A DNA stretch of 64,000 bases from Serratia sp. FDAARGOS_506 (GTDB taxonomy: Bacteria > Pseudomonadota > Gammaproteobacteria > Enterobacterales > Enterobacteriaceae), in contig NZ_CP033831.1 in assembly GCF_003812745.1 (NCBI RefSeq), positions 1,178,001 through 1,242,000 on the forward strand. Reading direction: 5' to 3'. A program made the translations under genes and the position numbers. Position 1 is the stretch's first letter, and each line of letters begins with the position of its first letter. The notes below the pieces were generated by a model. That model worked only from the letters and a program-made list of their open reading frames with translations, had not been told where the DNA came from and did no database searches. Positions 33,329 through 45,525 of the stretch are shown here, in pieces.

Positions 33329-34087
33329 GTGAAGCAAACACAGCGTCATGACGCAATTATCGAGCTGGTGCGCCTGCAGGGTTACGTCAGCACGGAAGAG
33401 CTGGTCGAACATTTTGACGTCAGCCCGCAAACGATTCGCCGCGATTTGAATGACCTGGCCGACCAGAACAAGATCCAGCGTCACCACGGCGGCGCGGCGC
33501 TGCCTTCCAGCTCGGTCAACGCTGCCTATAACGATCGCAAGGTGATGTGGTCGGAAGAGAAAGCCCGCATCGCGCAGCGCGTCGCCAGCCAGATCCCGGA
33601 CGGCGCCACGCTGTTCATCGATATCGGCACCACGCCGGAAGCGGTGGCCCACGCGCTGATGAACCATAAGAACCTGCGCGTGGTCACCAACAACCTCAAC
33701 GTCGCTACCCTGCTGACCGCCAAGGAAGACTTCCGCCTGATCCTGGCCGGCGGCGAAGTGCGCACCCGCGACGGCGGCATCATGGGCGAAGCCACCCTGG
33801 ACTTCATCTCCCAATTCCGCCTCGATTACGGCATTCTCGGCATCAGCGGCATCGATATGGATGGCTCGCTGCTCGAATTCGACTATCACGAAGTGCGTAC
33901 CAAACGCGCGATTATCGAAAATTCCCGCTGCGTGATGCTGGTCACCGACCACTCCAAATTCGGTCGCAACGCCATGGTCAACCTGGGAAACATGAACCTG
34001 ATCGACTACCTGTTTACCGACCAGTTGCCGCCGCCGAGCGTGATGAAAATCATCGAGCAGTACGACGTGCAGCTGGAGCTGTGCTGA
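33329..34087 (+). CDS. glpR: Glycerol-3-phosphate regulon repressor GlpR
   Basis: DeoR-family repressor of 252 residues released by glycerol 3-phosphate. The N-terminal helix-turn-helix is EELVEHFDVSPQTIRRDLNDLADQ (about 20-43); the C-terminal sugar-phosphate sensor starts with LFIDIGTTPEAVA. It lies directly upstream of glpD in the same orientation, with its operators in the gap between them. Confidence 0.96.
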   Translation: MKQTQRHDAIIELVRLQGYVSTEELVEHFDVSPQTIRRDLNDLADQNKIQRHHGGAALPSSSVNAAYNDRKVMWSEEKARIAQRVASQIPDGATLFIDIGTTPEAVAHALMNHKNLRVVTNNLNVATLLTAKEDFRLILAGGEVRTRDGGIMGEATLDFISQFRLDYGILGISGIDMDGSLLEFDYHEVRTKRAIIENSRCVMLVTDHSKFGRNAMVNLGNMNLIDYLFTDQLPPPSVMKIIEQYDVQLELC

Positions 34088-34103
34088 TCCGGTCTTAACC
34101 TTG

Positions 34104-34127
34104 CGGGGCGCGCCGCCGCCCCGTTTT
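34104..34127 (+). terminator. Terminator after glpR
   Basis: CGGGGCG (34104-34110) pairs with CGCCCCG (34117-34123), followed by TTTT. It separates glpR from the glpD promoter. Confidence 0.75.
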
Positions 34128-34187
34128 CCTCCCCCGATTCCCCTATCGACAGCCGTTTGCGCGCCCGCGCCATATCCATACCATTTA

Positions 34188-34318
34188 TGTGACTATTATC
34201 ACCAAACTGTTACCTCTATCACGCCTAAATGTTTTTGTTTGGTTAACTCTTGGCTTGCTTGTTGGTTTTTGATTACAATCATGAGCGAAAACGAACATGA
34301 AAGAGCTATTTCGAACAT
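34188..34318 (+). promoter_or_regulatory. glpD control region: CRP site, promoter, GlpR operators
   Basis: A CRP site TGTGACTATTATCACC (34188-34203) matches nine of ten conserved bases. Then TTGGCT (34250-34255), an 18-base gap and TACAAT (34274-34279) form a promoter. Two GlpR-like operators follow: ATGAGCGAAAACGAACAT (34281-34298) and AAGAGCTATTTCGAACAT (34301-34318), close to the known ATGTTCGATAACGAACAT. They cover the start of transcription, so glpD is predicted to be repressed by GlpR and activated by cAMP-CRP. Confidence 0.85.
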
Positions 34319-34333
34319 CTGGAGGAAGATGAC

Positions 34334-35842
34334 GTGGAAACCAAAGACTTGATCGTTATCGGTGGCGGCATCAACGGTGCCGGCATCGCGGCGGATGCTG
34401 CCGGGCGCGGGCTGTCGGTACTGCTACTGGAAGCGCAAGACTTGGCCTGTGCTACGTCTTCCGCCAGTTCCAAACTGATCCACGGTGGCCTGCGCTACCT
34501 GGAACACTACGAATTCCGTCTGGTGAGCGAAGCGCTGGCCGAGCGTGAAGTGCTGCTGAAGCTGGCGCCGCACATCGCGTTCCCGATGCGTTTCCGCCTG
34601 CCGCACCAGCCGCACCTGCGCCCAGCCTGGATGATCCGCATCGGCCTGTTCCTGTACGATCACCTGGGCAAACGCACCAGCCTGCCGGGCAGCAAGGGTT
34701 TGCGCTTTGGACCAGAGTCGGTGCTGAAGCCTGAACTGAAGCGCGGTTTCGAATATTCCGACTGCTGGGTCGACGATGCTCGCCTGGTGGTACTGAACGC
34801 GCAGGAAGTGGAAAAACGCGGCGGCGAAGTGCGCACCCGCACCAAAGTGACCCGCGCCTGGCGCGAAAACGGCATGTGGATGGTGGAAGCGGTCGATATC
34901 GACAGCGGCAAAACCTTCACCTGGCGCGCCAAAGGCCTGGTGAACGCCACCGGCCCGTGGGTGAAAAACTTCTTCGACGACGGCCTGAAGCTGAAATCGC
35001 CTTACGGCATCCGCCTGATCAAAGGCAGCCACATCGTGGTGCCACGCGTGCACGATCAGCCGCAGTCTTACATTCTGCAGAATGAAGACCACCGCATCGT
35101 GTTCGTGATCCCGTGGAACGACGAGTTCTCCATCATCGGCACCACCGACGTGGAGTACAAAGGCGATCCGAAGGACGTGAAGATCGACGAGAACGAAATC
35201 GCTTATCTGCTGAAAGTGTACAACGATCACTTCAAGAAGCAGCTGGGCCGCGACGACATCGTCTGGACTTACTCCGGCGTGCGTCCGCTGTGCGACGACG
35301 AATCCGATTCGCCGCAGGCGATCACCCGCGATTACACGCTGGACGTGCACGACGAGCAAGGCAAGGCGCCGCTGCTGTCGGTCTTCGGCGGCAAGCTGAC
35401 CACCTACCGCAAGCTGGCCGAGCACGCGATGGAAAAACTGGCCCACTACTACCCAGGCTGCGGCCCGGCGTGGACCAAAAACGCCACCCTGCCGGGCGGT
35501 GACATCGACGGCGACCGCGACAGCTACGCAGCCAAACTGCGCCGTGCACACGGCTGGCTGCCGGAAGCCCTGGCGCGCCGCTATGCCCGCACCTACGGCA
35601 GCCAGAGCGAACTGATCCTGGCCGGCGCCAACGGCCTCGCCGATCTGGGCGAAGATTTCGGCCACGGTCTGTATGAAGCCGAACTGCGCTACCTGACCGA
35701 CAAAGAGTGGGTTGTAGAGCTGGACGACGCCATCTGGCGCCGCACCAAGCTGGGCATGTGGCTGGACGACGCGCAGCAGGCGCGAGTCAAAGCCTGGCTG
35801 GCGGAACACGCGAAAACGAAAGCGCTGTCTCTGGCTTCCTGA
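34334..35842 (+). CDS. glpD: Aerobic glycerol-3-phosphate dehydrogenase
   Basis: Membrane-bound FAD enzyme (502 residues) that oxidises glycerol 3-phosphate to dihydroxyacetone phosphate and passes electrons to quinone. The FAD-binding GGGINGAGIAADAAGRGLSV opens the protein (residues 9-28); SSKLIHGGLRYLE and VFGGKLTTYRKLAE are further family motifs. Start ATG at 34334 follows GGAGGAAG. A strong terminator follows. Confidence 0.97.
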   Translation: METKDLIVIGGGINGAGIAADAAGRGLSVLLLEAQDLACATSSASSKLIHGGLRYLEHYEFRLVSEALAEREVLLKLAPHIAFPMRFRLPHQPHLRPAWMIRIGLFLYDHLGKRTSLPGSKGLRFGPESVLKPELKRGFEYSDCWVDDARLVVLNAQEVEKRGGEVRTRTKVTRAWRENGMWMVEAVDIDSGKTFTWRAKGLVNATGPWVKNFFDDGLKLKSPYGIRLIKGSHIVVPRVHDQPQSYILQNEDHRIVFVIPWNDEFSIIGTTDVEYKGDPKDVKIDENEIAYLLKVYNDHFKKQLGRDDIVWTYSGVRPLCDDESDSPQAITRDYTLDVHDEQGKAPLLSVFGGKLTTYRKLAEHAMEKLAHYYPGCGPAWTKNATLPGGDIDGDRDSYAAKLRRAHGWLPEALARRYARTYGSQSELILAGANGLADLGEDFGHGLYEAELRYLTDKEWVVELDDAIWRRTKLGMWLDDAQQARVKAWLAEHAKTKALSLAS

Positions 35843-35856
35843 GCCGCAGCGTAACG

Positions 35857-35886
35857 AAAAAAGGGCCGGTTATCCGGCCCTTTTTT
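35857..35886. terminator. Bidirectional terminator between glpD and glgP
   Basis: AAAAAAGGGCCGG-TTAT-CCGGCCCTTTTTT. Strong GC stem with A-run and T-run on the two sides, serving both convergent genes. Confidence 0.93.
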
Positions 35887-35903
35887 ACTCTTTCTCTTCC
35901 GCC

Positions 35904-38351
35904 TTACAACTTCACCGGCTGAATGTGCCAGATTTCGTCCGCGTATTCCTGAATGGTGCGATCGGAGGAGAAGTAGCCCATGTTGGCGATATTCAGCACC
36001 GCGCGCCGCGTCCACTCGTCCTGATTGAGATACACCTCGTCCACCTTGTCCTGCGTATCCACGTAGCTGCGGTAATCCGCCAGCAGCTGATAGTGATCGC
36101 CGAGGTTGACCAACGAGTCGAACAGATTGCTGTAGCGCTTGGGTTCATCCGGGCTGAAGACGCCGGTGGCGATCTGCGTGAGTGCTTGATGCAGCTCGGG
36201 ATCCTGCTCATAATACTGATGCGGGTTGTAGCCGTTGCGGCGCAGCTCCTCCACCTGTTCGGCGGTATTGCCGAAGATAAAGATATTCTCCTCCCCCACG
36301 TGCTCACGCATCTCGACGTTGGCGCCGTCCAGCGTCCCGATGGTTAATGCGCCATTCAGCGCAAACTTCATGTTGCTGGTGCCTGAAGCTTCGGTGCCCG
36401 CCAACGAGATCTGCTCGGAAAGATCCGCCGCCGGGATGATGATCTGCGCCAGGCTGACGCCATAGTTCGGAATGAACACCACCTTCAGTTGGGTATGCAC
36501 ACGCGGATCGTTGTTGATCACTTTGGCCACGTCGTTGATCAAACGGATGATCTGCTTGGCGGCGTAGTAGGCGGACGCCGCCTTACCGGCGAAGATCACC
36601 ACCCGCGGCACGCGCTCGATATCCGGATCGGCTAACAGGCGGTTATACAGCGTGATGACGTGCAACACGTTGAGCAGCTGCCGTTTGTACTCGTGGATGC
36701 GTTTGATCTGCACGTCGAACAGCGCGTCCGGGTTGACCACCACGTTGAGCGTTTTGGCGATGTACAGCGCCAACCGCTCTTTGTTCTGCCGCTTGGCGCG
36801 CTGCACCGCCTGCAGGAAGCTTGGATAATCGACGTTAGCCTTGATTTCGCTCAGCTGGCTGAGATCGGTGCGCCAGGTCTGGCCGATGCAATCGTCCAGC
36901 ACCGCCGCCAACGGCGGATTGGCCAGCGCCAGCCAACGGCGCGGCGTCACTCCGTTGGTTTTGTTGCAGAAACGGTTAGGGAACAATCGGGCGAAGTCGG
37001 CGAACAGCGACTGCACCATCAACTCGGAATGCAGGGCGGAAACGCCGTTGACCTTATGGCTGGCCACCACCGCCAGCCATGCCATGCGCACCCGGCGGCC
37101 GTTGGTTTCGTCAATGATCGAGACCCGCGCCAGTAGGTCGTTGTCCCCCGGCGCCACTTCCTGAACCATCTTGAGGAAGTGATCGTTGATCTCGAAAATC
37201 AGCTGCAGATGACGCGGCAAGATACGGCCTATCATGTCAACCGGCCAGGTCTCCAGCGCCTCGCTCATCAGCGTGTGGTTGGTGTAGGAGAACACCTGCT
37301 CCACCACCTCCCAGGCGTCTAGCCATTTGAATTTGTGCTCGTCGATCAGCCGGTGCATCAGCTCCGGAATCGACAGCACCGGGTGGGTGTCGTTGAGGTG
37401 AATGGCGATCTTGTCCGCCAGGTTGTCGAAGGTTTTATGCATCAGCCAGTGGCGGTTGAGGATATCCTGCACCGTGGCCGACACCAGGAAATACTCCTGC
37501 CGCAGCCGCAGCTCGCGCCCGGATGAGGTCGAGTCGTCCGGATACAGCACGCGCGACACGTTCTCCGAATGGTTTTTATCCTCCACCGCGGCGAAATAAT
37601 CGCCCTGGTTGAACTTGCCGAGGTTGATCTCGTTACTGGCCTGCGCGCTCCACAGCCGCAGGGTGTTGGTGGCGTCGGTGTCGAAACCGGGGATCACCTG
37701 ATCGTAGGCGATGGCCACGATCTCTTCGGTCTCCAGCCAGCGCGCCTTGGCGCCCTCCTGCTGCACGCGGCCGCCGAAGCGCACCTTATAGCGGGTGTTG
37801 TGGCGTGGAAACTCCCATGGATTACCGTACTCCAGCCAATAGTCCGGCGACTCCATCTGCTGGCCGTTGACGATGTTCTGCTTGAACATGCCGTACTCGT
37901 AGCGAATACCGTAGCCGCGCCCCGGCAGCGCCAGCGTCGCCAGAGAATCGAGGAAACAGGCCGCCAGGCGGCCCAGGCCGCCGTTGCCGAGGCCGGGGTC
38001 GTTCTCTTCTTCCAGCAGTTCCGCCAGGCTCAGCCCCATCTCGTTCAGCGCGTTGTCGATATCCTGATAGATGCCCATCGACAGCAGCGCGTTCGACAGG
38101 GTACGGCCGATAAGAAACTCCATCGACAGGTAATACACCTGCCGCACGTCCTGCGACAGCTGGGCGCGGTTGGAGCGCAGCCAACGCTCCACCATGCGAT
38201 CGCGCACCGCGAACAGCACGGCGTTCAGCCAGTCGTGCCGGTTGGCGATGGCCGGATCCTTGCCGACGATAAACATCAGCTTATAGGCGATGGAGTGTTT
38301 CAGCGCTTCCACACTGACCGTAGGTGAGGTGTAACTAAACGGTGAAGTCAT
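35904..38351 (-). CDS. glgP: Glycogen phosphorylase
   Basis: GT35 phosphorylase (815 residues, same length as E. coli GlgP) that shortens glycogen outer chains to glucose 1-phosphate. The pyridoxal phosphate lysine is in [18 protein letters not shown] start at [15 protein letters not shown] (38351), the conserved N-terminus; a longer frame to 38441 runs back into the gap. Last gene of glgBXCAP, 145 bases after glgA. Confidence 0.96.
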   Translation of the reverse strand: MTSPFSYTSPTVSVEALKHSIAYKLMFIVGKDPAIANRHDWLNAVLFAVRDRMVERWLRSNRAQLSQDVRQVYYLSMEFLIGRTLSNALLSMGIYQDIDNALNEMGLSLAELLEEENDPGLGNGGLGRLAACFLDSLATLALPGRGYGIRYEYGMFKQNIVNGQQMESPDYWLEYGNPWEFPRHNTRYKVRFGGRVQQEGAKARWLETEEIVAIAYDQVIPGFDTDATNTLRLWSAQASNEINLGKFNQGDYFAAVEDKNHSENVSRVLYPDDSTSSGRELRLRQEYFLVSATVQDILNRHWLMHKTFDNLADKIAIHLNDTHPVLSIPELMHRLIDEHKFKWLDAWEVVEQVFSYTNHTLMSEALETWPVDMIGRILPRHLQLIFEINDHFLKMVQEVAPGDNDLLARVSIIDETNGRRVRMAWLAVVASHKVNGVSALHSELMVQSLFADFARLFPNRFCNKTNGVTPRRWLALANPPLAAVLDDCIGQTWRTDLSQLSEIKANVDYPSFLQAVQRAKRQNKERLALYIAKTLNVVVNPDALFDVQIKRIHEYKRQLLNVLHVITLYNRLLADPDIERVPRVVIFAGKAASAYYAAKQIIRLINDVAKVINNDPRVHTQLKVVFIPNYGVSLAQIIIPAADLSEQISLAGTEASGTSNMKFALNGALTIGTLDGANVEMREHVGEENIFIFGNTAEQVEELRRNGYNPHQYYEQDPELHQALTQIATGVFSPDEPKRYSNLFDSLVNLGDHYQLLADYRSYVDTQDKVDEVYLNQDEWTRRAVLNIANMGYFSSDRTIQEYADEIWHIQPVKL

Positions 38352-38496
38352 GGCTTTTTGATCCCTTGTAGGGAGCCCAGCCATTCGCCGTGGAATAGCT
38401 GGCCCCGCTGAACATGGGCACAGCACGCCGTGCCCCGACAATCAACCCAAACAAACGGCTGCCCGCCGCGCGCCAACCCGAGACGCGAAACGCGGG

Positions 38497-39927
38497 CTAC
38501 AAACGTTGATAAAGCGACAGATACTCTTTCGCCGCTACCGGCCAGCCGAAGTCCACGCTCATGGCGTGGCGCTGAACGTGGCGCCAGTGTTTCGGTCGGC
38601 TCCACAGCACCATGGCACGGCGGATGGCGTTGCCCAGCGCGACGGCATCGCAATCGTCGAACACGAAGCCGCTGGCGGTGCCATCAGCCAGGTTTTCCAG
38701 CGCGCAATCCACTACCGTATCCGCCAGCCCGCCAGTGCGACGCACCAGCGGCAGCGTGCCGTATTTCAGGCCGTAGAGCTGCGTCAGGCCACAGGGCTCG
38801 AAGCGGCTCGGCACCAGAATCACGTCGGCGCCGCCGATGATGCGGTGGGAGAAGGATTCGTGATAACCGATCTGCACCCCAACCTGCTCGGGATAATCGG
38901 CGGCGGCGGCCAAAAACGCCTGTTGCAACACCGCGTCGCCGGCCCCCAGCAGCGCCAGTTGGCCACCCTGCGCCAGCAACTCAGGCAACGCCTGCAGCAC
39001 CAGATCCAACCCTTTTTGGCTGGTCAATCGGCTCACCACCGCGAACACCGGCAGCGATTCATCCACCTTCAGCCCCATGGTCTTTTGCAGATGCAGCTTG
39101 TTTTTGACCTTGCTTTTCAGATCGTCGGCGTCATAGCGGGCGCTCAGCCGCGGGTCGTGGGCAGGATCCCAAATCTTGTCGTCCACCCCGTTGAGAATGC
39201 CGCTCAGCCTGCCCTGCCGCTGCCGCTCCTGCAGCAGCCCCTCCATGCCGTAGCCGAACTCCGGCCGGGTGATCTCGCGCGCATAGGTCGGGCTGACGGC
39301 GGACACGTGGTCGGCATAAAACAGCCCGGCCTTGAGGAACGACATCTGGCCATAGAACTCCAGGCCGTAGACATCGTAAAACGACGCCGGCAGCCACAGT
39401 TCGGTCACGTGATGAGCGGAGAACAGCCCTTGATAGGCCAGGTTGTGTACGGTGAACACCGAGCGCGCCGGGTGGCCGTTGGCGGCCAAATAGGCGCAGG
39501 TCAGGCCGGCGTGCCAGTCATGGGCGTGCACCAGCTGCGGTCGCCAGTAGCGATCCAGCCCCTTGGCCAGCTCGCAGGCCATCCAGCCCAGCAACGCAAA
39601 ACGGCGGTGGTTGTCGGGGTAGGCGTACATGGATTGATCGTGGTACGGGCTGCCTGGCCGGTCGTACAGCCAGGGCGCGTCAATCAGGTAGATACCCACA
39701 CCGTGATAGGTGCCGTAGCGCAGGCCGACCCGGCCGGCGAACGAGTCGATTTCCGCCACCAGCGAAGTGTCGGGGATGCCGTTGCGTACGTCAGGGAAAG
39801 CGGGCAATAACACCCGAACATCGGCGCCCTCGGCGATTTGCGCCGCCGGCAGCGCGCCAACCACGTCTGCGAGTCCGCCCGTTTTCAGCAGGGGGAACAT
39901 TTCAGAACATACGTGTAAGACCTGCAT
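38497..39927 (-). CDS. glgA: Glycogen synthase (ADP-glucose)
   Basis: GT5 glucosyltransferase of 476 residues that extends alpha-1,4 glucan from ADP-glucose. The N-terminal KTGGLADV motif (here [15 protein letters not shown], residues 14-28) binds ADP-glucose; the C-terminal [17 protein letters not shown] carries the acceptor-side Glu. Start at [11 protein letters not shown] (39927). Follows glgC by 139 bases. Confidence 0.96.
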   Translation of the reverse strand: MQVLHVCSEMFPLLKTGGLADVVGALPAAQIAEGADVRVLLPAFPDVRNGIPDTSLVAEIDSFAGRVGLRYGTYHGVGIYLIDAPWLYDRPGSPYHDQSMYAYPDNHRRFALLGWMACELAKGLDRYWRPQLVHAHDWHAGLTCAYLAANGHPARSVFTVHNLAYQGLFSAHHVTELWLPASFYDVYGLEFYGQMSFLKAGLFYADHVSAVSPTYAREITRPEFGYGMEGLLQERQRQGRLSGILNGVDDKIWDPAHDPRLSARYDADDLKSKVKNKLHLQKTMGLKVDESLPVFAVVSRLTSQKGLDLVLQALPELLAQGGQLALLGAGDAVLQQAFLAAAADYPEQVGVQIGYHESFSHRIIGGADVILVPSRFEPCGLTQLYGLKYGTLPLVRRTGGLADTVVDCALENLADGTASGFVFDDCDAVALGNAIRRAMVLWSRPKHWRHVQRHAMSVDFGWPVAAKEYLSLYQRL

Positions 39928-40066
39928 TATCACTCCTGAAAGTCGGCCCTAAGAAGGCCTCTGGATAAGAAATAAAGCAGGCTTGCCGCTGTTATGCGTG
40001 CCGCGTTGCGCAAGCCATCGAACCGTTCATCGGGCGGCAGGCTATCGTTCTGCCGCCCACGTTAAC

Positions 40067-41344
40067 TCACAATTTTGACAACATTTCGCGCGTCACCAGC
40101 ACGATGCCGCCTTCCGAGCGATAAAAGCGCTTGCTGTCTTCATCGGCGTTTTCCCCGATCACCATGCCCTCCGGAATGTGGCAGGCGCGGTCGATGATGC
40201 AGCGCCGCAGGCGGCAGGAACGGCCGACGTTCACGTCCGGCAACAATACGGTAGAGTCGATGGTGCAGAACGAGTTCACTCGCACGCGCGGGAACAGCAC
40301 CGAATGCACCACCACCGAGCCTGAGACGATACAACCGCCGGACACCAGCGAGTTCATGGTCATACCGTGGCTGCCGGAGCGATCCTGCACGAACTTGGCC
40401 GGCGGCAGCGGCTCCATGTGGGTGCGGATCGGCCAGGCGCGGTCATACATGTCCAGCTCCGGCGTCACCGACGCCAGATCGAGGTTGGCGCGCCAGTAGG
40501 CGTCCAGCGTGCCCACGTCGCGCCAGTACGGCGGCAGATCGGGGTTGGAGGTCACGCAGGACAAGGTAAACGGATGCGCCCACGCCGCCTGCTGCGCGGT
40601 GATTTTCGGGATCAGATCCTTGCCGAAATCGTGACTGGAGCCGGGGGTCGACATATCCTCTTCCAGCAGTTGGAACAGGTAGGCGGCATTAAAAATATAG
40701 ATGCCCATGCTGGCCAGTGACATATCCGGATTGCCTGGCATCGCCGGCGGGTTAGCGGGTTTCTCCAGAAACTCGATGATGCGGTCGCGTTCATCCACCT
40801 TCATGACGCCGAATTCGCCGGCTTCGCTGCGCGGCACCGGCAGGCAGGCCACGGTGCATTGGGCCCCCTTCTCGACGTGGTCGATCAGCATGCGCGAGTA
40901 ATCCATCTTGTAAATGTGATCGCCCGCCAGGATCACCACGTATTCGGCTTCGTAGCGGCGGATGATGTCCAGGTTCTGGTAGACCGCGTCGGCGGTGCCT
41001 TTGTACCAATGCTCGGTGCTGAGGCGCTGCTGGGCCGGCAGCAGATCGACGAACTCGTTCATCTCTTCGTTAAGGAACGACCAGCCGCGCTGAATGTGCT
41101 GCACCAGCGTGTGCGACTGGTATTGGGTGATGACGCCGATGCGGCGAATGCCGGAGTTCAGGCAGTTCGACAGGGCGAAATCGATGATGCGGAATTTGCC
41201 GCCAAAGTGGACGGCGGGCTTGGCGCGGGTGGAAGTCAAATCTTTCAGGCGCGAGCCGCGGCCGCCGGCCAGGATCAGCGCTACGGATTTAATCGGCAGC
41301 TGGCGCGCCAACATCAGGGGGTCTTTATTTTCAAACCTAACCAT
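40067..41344 (-). CDS. glgC: Glucose-1-phosphate adenylyltransferase
   Basis: Makes ADP-glucose, the committed step of glycogen synthesis, and is allosterically activated by fructose 1,6-bisphosphate. 425 residues. The nucleotide-binding [15 protein letters not shown] (about 23-37), the ITQYQSHTL segment and the substrate-binding [12 protein letters not shown] are present; the C-terminal half is a left-handed beta-helix. 15 bases after glgX, so in one operon. Confidence 0.97.
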   Translation of the reverse strand: MVRFENKDPLMLARQLPIKSVALILAGGRGSRLKDLTSTRAKPAVHFGGKFRIIDFALSNCLNSGIRRIGVITQYQSHTLVQHIQRGWSFLNEEMNEFVDLLPAQQRLSTEHWYKGTADAVYQNLDIIRRYEAEYVVILAGDHIYKMDYSRMLIDHVEKGAQCTVACLPVPRSEAGEFGVMKVDERDRIIEFLEKPANPPAMPGNPDMSLASMGIYIFNAAYLFQLLEEDMSTPGSSHDFGKDLIPKITAQQAAWAHPFTLSCVTSNPDLPPYWRDVGTLDAYWRANLDLASVTPELDMYDRAWPIRTHMEPLPPAKFVQDRSGSHGMTMNSLVSGGCIVSGSVVVHSVLFPRVRVNSFCTIDSTVLLPDVNVGRSCRLRRCIIDRACHIPEGMVIGENADEDSKRFYRSEGGIVLVTREMLSKL

Positions 41345-41359
41345 AGCGGACTCCTTTTA

Positions 41360-43342
41360 TTATTTCCGTACCAGAACGCAAAGCGAGCGTGCGGCCTGGT
41401 GCCAGGCGGGTAACACCGCCCGTGAGTCTTCCTGAATGAACGGGGGAACAACCTGCCAATCGCCTTCCGGCAATCTCATCTCCACCGTTTGCGGCGTGGC
41501 GTTGACCAGCAGCAGCCAGCGCTGCGACAGCAGGATCTGCATGAGCAGCTCGCCTTGCTCCCACTGCTGCGCGTCGAGCGGCTGCCCTTGCGCATTCAGC
41601 CACTGCACGCTGCCGTCGTCCTGCTGCCACCAGCGGTCCTGCCGCAGCGCGGGGATCTGGCGGCGCAACGCGATCAGCGCCGCGACGTAATCGGTCAGCG
41701 CATCATCCGCCGTGGCCCAATCGAGCCAGGTGGTGGCGTTGTCCTGACAATAGGCATTGTTGTTCCCCTGCTGGCTGTGTCCCTGTTCATCGCCGGCCAG
41801 CAGCATCGGCGTTCCCTGGGACAGCAACAGCGTGGCGAGCATCGCCCGCTGGCTGGCCCTGCGGCGTTGCACAATGGCGTCGTCGGCGACCAAGCCTTCA
41901 ACGCCGTGGTTGTTGCTGAAATTGCGATCGCTGCCGTCACGGTTGCCTTCGCCGTTCGGCTGGTTGTGTTTCTCGTTGAAGCTGACCACGTCTTGCAGGG
42001 TAAAACCGTCATGGGCGGTCAGCATGTTGACGGTGGCGTAAGGAGCCCTTCCGCGCTGGTTGTACAGATCGCTGGAGGCGGCAAAACGCCGGGCGAACTG
42101 GCCGAGCGATACGCCGCTCTGCAGCCAGAAACGGCGCATGTCGTCGCGGTAATGGTCGTTCCATTCGGCGAAGCGGCCGGGAAACGCCCCCACCTGATAG
42201 CCGCCGGGGCCAACGTCCCAGGGTTCGGCGATCAGCTTGCAGCGCGACAGCACATCGTCCGCCAGCATCGCCTGGAACAGCGGCGCATCGCGATCGAACC
42301 CCGGCGTGCGGCCGAGCACGCTGCCCAGATCGAAGCGAAAGCCGTCGACATGGCACTCCCGCACCCAAAAACGCAGGCAATCCATCACCCAGGCTACGCC
42401 CTGCGGCTGATCGAGCCGCAGGGTGTTACCGCAGCCGGTATCGTTGACGTAGTCCCCCTCCGGCGTCAGCCAGTAGTAGCTCTGGTTATCGATGCCGCTC
42501 AGCGACAGCATCGGCCCGTCCATATCCAGCTCAGCGCTGTGGTTGAACACCACGTCGAGGATCACCTCGATGCCGGCTTGGTGCAGCGCCTTGACCGCGT
42601 CACGAAATTCGTTCAGCGGCGTGCCGTCGGTGCTCAGGCTGGCGTAGCGGTTGTCCGGCGCATAGGGCGCCAGCACGTTATAGCCCCAGTAGTTGATCAG
42701 CCCCAGCCGCTGCAGCCGCGGTTCGGAGGTATGTTGCTGCACCGGCAGCAGTTCCAGCGCGGTGATGCCGAGGCGTTTGAAATGGGCGATCATCACCGGA
42801 TGCCCGAGCGCGGCGAAGCTGCCGCGCAGCGACGGCGGGATCTTCGGGTGCAGCAACGTCAGGCCGCGCACGTGCGCCTCATAAATCACCGTCTGTCCCC
42901 AGGGCGTGGCGGGAGGACGATCGTCCTGCCAGTCGTAGCATTCGTCCACCACCACGCATTTCGGCATCAGCTCGGCGCTGTCATGCGGATCCGGTTGGTC
43001 ATATCCGCCGTGCAGGTGCGGGTGGTCCGCCACCGGCCCTTCCACCGCACGCGCGGCCGGATCGAGCGCCAGTTTGTTGGGGTTGAAGCGCTGTCCGTTC
43101 GCCGGGTCGAACGGGCCGTAGACCCGGTAACCGTAACGTTGCCCCGGCTTGCCGCCCGGCAGATAGCCATGCCAGATATCGCCGCTGCGCGCCGGCAGCG
43201 GCAGGCGCACTTCGCGCTGCTGGCCATCGAACAGACACAGCTCCACCCGCTCGGCGTGCGCCGAGTACAGGGTAAAATTGATGCCTTCGCCGTCATAATG
43301 CGCGCCCAGCGGCGCAGCGAGGCCGGCTGTCAGCTCCGTCAT
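41360..43342 (-). CDS. glgX: Glycogen debranching enzyme GlgX
   Basis: GH13 isoamylase-type enzyme (660 residues) that removes the short branches left by GlgP. A CBM48-like N-terminal domain is followed by the catalytic barrel with [20 protein letters not shown] (nucleophile Asp), LIAEPWDVG (acid Glu) and [10 protein letters not shown]. Its start overlaps the glgB stop by four bases. Confidence 0.96.
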   Translation of the reverse strand: MTELTAGLAAPLGAHYDGEGINFTLYSAHAERVELCLFDGQQREVRLPLPARSGDIWHGYLPGGKPGQRYGYRVYGPFDPANGQRFNPNKLALDPAARAVEGPVADHPHLHGGYDQPDPHDSAELMPKCVVVDECYDWQDDRPPATPWGQTVIYEAHVRGLTLLHPKIPPSLRGSFAALGHPVMIAHFKRLGITALELLPVQQHTSEPRLQRLGLINYWGYNVLAPYAPDNRYASLSTDGTPLNEFRDAVKALHQAGIEVILDVVFNHSAELDMDGPMLSLSGIDNQSYYWLTPEGDYVNDTGCGNTLRLDQPQGVAWVMDCLRFWVRECHVDGFRFDLGSVLGRTPGFDRDAPLFQAMLADDVLSRCKLIAEPWDVGPGGYQVGAFPGRFAEWNDHYRDDMRRFWLQSGVSLGQFARRFAASSDLYNQRGRAPYATVNMLTAHDGFTLQDVVSFNEKHNQPNGEGNRDGSDRNFSNNHGVEGLVADDAIVQRRRASQRAMLATLLLSQGTPMLLAGDEQGHSQQGNNNAYCQDNATTWLDWATADDALTDYVAALIALRRQIPALRQDRWWQQDDGSVQWLNAQGQPLDAQQWEQGELLMQILLSQRWLLLVNATPQTVEMRLPEGDWQVVPPFIQEDSRAVLPAWHQAARSLCVLVRK

Positions 43343-45525
43343 GACGCCTCCCGCAGCAGATAAATGGTCGCCAGCGGCGGCAGCGTCACGCTGATGGAAA
43401 AGTCGCGGCCGTGGCTGCCGACCGCTTCGGAAGAGACCCGCCCCTGATTACCGGCGTTGCTGCCGTGATAGTGGTGCGAATCGGTATTGAGGATCTCGCG
43501 ATAGTCACCGGCGCGCGAGAGGCCAATGCGGTAGCGATAGCGCGGCACCGGGGTAAAGTTGCTGATGGCGATCAGTTCATTGCCCTGGGAATCGTAGCGC
43601 GCGAAGGCGAACACCGAGTTGTCGTGATCGTCGACCACCAGCCATTCGAAGCCGTCCGGGCGGTAGTCGCGCTCGTACAACGGCGCCTGCTGCCGGTAAC
43701 AATGGTTCAGATCGCGCACCAACCGCTGCACGCCGTTGTGCCAGTTATCCAACCCCTCCAGCAAATGCCAGTCGAGGCTGGTATCAAAATTCCACTCGCG
43801 CCCCTGCGCGAACTCGCAGCCCATGAACAGCAGCTTTTTGCCCGGATGCGCCCACATAAACCCATAATAGGCGCGCAGGTTGGCGAACTTTTGCCAGGCG
43901 TCGCCCGGCATGCGGTCGAGGATCGATTTTTTGCCGTGCACCACTTCATCGTGCGAGATCGGCAACACGAAGTTCTCGGTATAGGCATACAGCATGCCGA
44001 AGGTCATCTGGTTGTGGTGATACTTGCGGTGCACCGGATCGCACTTCATGTAATTGAGCGTGTCGTGCATCCAGCCGAGGTTCCATTTGTAGTGAAACCC
44101 CAGGCCGTTGGCGTCCGGCGGCAGGGTGACGCCGGGGTAGTCGGTGGACTCCTCCGCCAGCGTCACCGCGCCCGGCTGCGCCTGGCCGATAGTCTGGTTG
44201 GTATAACGCAGGAAGGCGATCGCCTCCAGGTTCTCGTTGCCGCCGTAGTAATTCGGCACCCACTCGCCGTCGGCGCGGCTGTAGTCGCGATAGATCATCG
44301 ACGCCACCGCATCGACCCGCAGCGCGTCGATGCCGAAGCGCTCCAGCCAATACAGCGCGTTGCCCGCCAGGTAGTTGCGCACCTCGTGGCGGCCGTAGTT
44401 GTAGATCAGCGTATTCCAGTCCTGATGGAAGCCCTCGCGCGGATCGGCGTACTCGTACAGCGCAGTACCGTCGAAGTTCGCCAGGCCGTAAGCGTCGCTC
44501 GGGAAGTGCCCCGGCACCCAGTCGAGGATCACGTTGATGCCCGCCTCATGCGCCGCCGCCACGAACGCCCTGAAATCGGCCGGCGTGCCAAAGCGCCGGG
44601 TCGGCGCATACAGCCCCAGCGGCTGGTAGCCCCAGCTGCCGTCGAACGGATGCTCATTGATCGGCAACAGCTCGATATGGGTGAATCCCATGTCCTTCAC
44701 ATAGTCGATAAGCTGCACCGCCAGTTCGCCGTAGCTGAGCCAGAAGTGATTATCGGTGTGGCGACGCCATGAGCCGAGATGCACCTCGTAGATGGCGATC
44801 GGCTGGTCAAAATCGTTGGCGCGACGCCGCGCCTGCGTCGACGGCACCACCTCCGGCAGCGGCGCCACCAGCGAGGCGGTGTCCGGGCGCATCTGCGCCT
44901 CGAAGGCGTAAGGATCGGCTTTCAGCTGGGTGTTGCCGTAGCAATCGACGATTTCATATTTGTACAGCTGGCCGGCCCGCACGCCGGGCAGGAACAGCTC
45001 CCAGATGCCGTTTTCACGCCGCAGACGCATCGGATGGCGGCGGCCGTCCCAGAAGTTGAACTCCCCTACCACCGAGACGCGCTGGGCGTTAGGCGCCCAA
45101 ACGGCAAAGCTGACGCCGTCGACGCCATCCAGCGTCGTAAGATGAGCGCCCAGCCGTTCATAGGGGCGCAGGTGCGTGCCCTCGGCCAGCAGCCAGCTGT
45201 CGATATCCTGCAGCAGCGGGCCGAACCGATAGGGATCGTCGACGATCTGTTGATGATCGTGCCAGCTGACCTGCAGCTGATAGCGGAAAGGATTTTTTCG
45301 CCGCGGCACCACGGCGCTGAAGAAGCCGCGTGGATCGTCGCAGTTCAGTTGCGCCAATCGCCGGCCGGTTTGCTGCTCCACCAGCCAAACTTCGGTGGCA
45401 TCCGGCAGCAGTGCACGCACCTGCAGACCGTTATCGGTCGCATGCATGCCAAGCAGAGCAAAGGGGTCGGCGTAATGGCCGGAGATGATCTGATCAATCA
45501 CGTCACGATCGGGAAGTACAGGCAT
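43339..45525 (-). CDS. glgB: 1,4-alpha-glucan branching enzyme
   Basis: GH13 enzyme (728 residues, the E. coli length) that introduces alpha-1,6 branches into glycogen. Two N-terminal CBM48-type domains precede the barrel; the catalytic segments are [10 protein letters not shown] (nucleophile Asp), [11 protein letters not shown] (acid Glu) and [13 protein letters not shown] start at [13 protein letters not shown] (45525); the open frame to 45603 lacks support. First gene of the glg operon, so the operon promoter lies upstream of 45525. Confidence 0.96.
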   Translation of the reverse strand: MPVLPDRDVIDQIISGHYADPFALLGMHATDNGLQVRALLPDATEVWLVEQQTGRRLAQLNCDDPRGFFSAVVPRRKNPFRYQLQVSWHDHQQIVDDPYRFGPLLQDIDSWLLAEGTHLRPYERLGAHLTTLDGVDGVSFAVWAPNAQRVSVVGEFNFWDGRRHPMRLRRENGIWELFLPGVRAGQLYKYEIVDCYGNTQLKADPYAFEAQMRPDTASLVAPLPEVVPSTQARRRANDFDQPIAIYEVHLGSWRRHTDNHFWLSYGELAVQLIDYVKDMGFTHIELLPINEHPFDGSWGYQPLGLYAPTRRFGTPADFRAFVAAAHEAGINVILDWVPGHFPSDAYGLANFDGTALYEYADPREGFHQDWNTLIYNYGRHEVRNYLAGNALYWLERFGIDALRVDAVASMIYRDYSRADGEWVPNYYGGNENLEAIAFLRYTNQTIGQAQPGAVTLAEESTDYPGVTLPPDANGLGFHYKWNLGWMHDTLNYMKCDPVHRKYHHNQMTFGMLYAYTENFVLPISHDEVVHGKKSILDRMPGDAWQKFANLRAYYGFMWAHPGKKLLFMGCEFAQGREWNFDTSLDWHLLEGLDNWHNGVQRLVRDLNHCYRQQAPLYERDYRPDGFEWLVVDDHDNSVFAFARYDSQGNELIAISNFTPVPRYRYRIGLSRAGDYREILNTDSHHYHGSNAGNQGRVSSEAVGSHGRDFSISVTLPPLATIYLLREAS

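Noticed and set aside
41489-43363. 624-codon open frame antisense to glgX
   Set aside because: Antisense shadow; glgX active-site motifs are complete.
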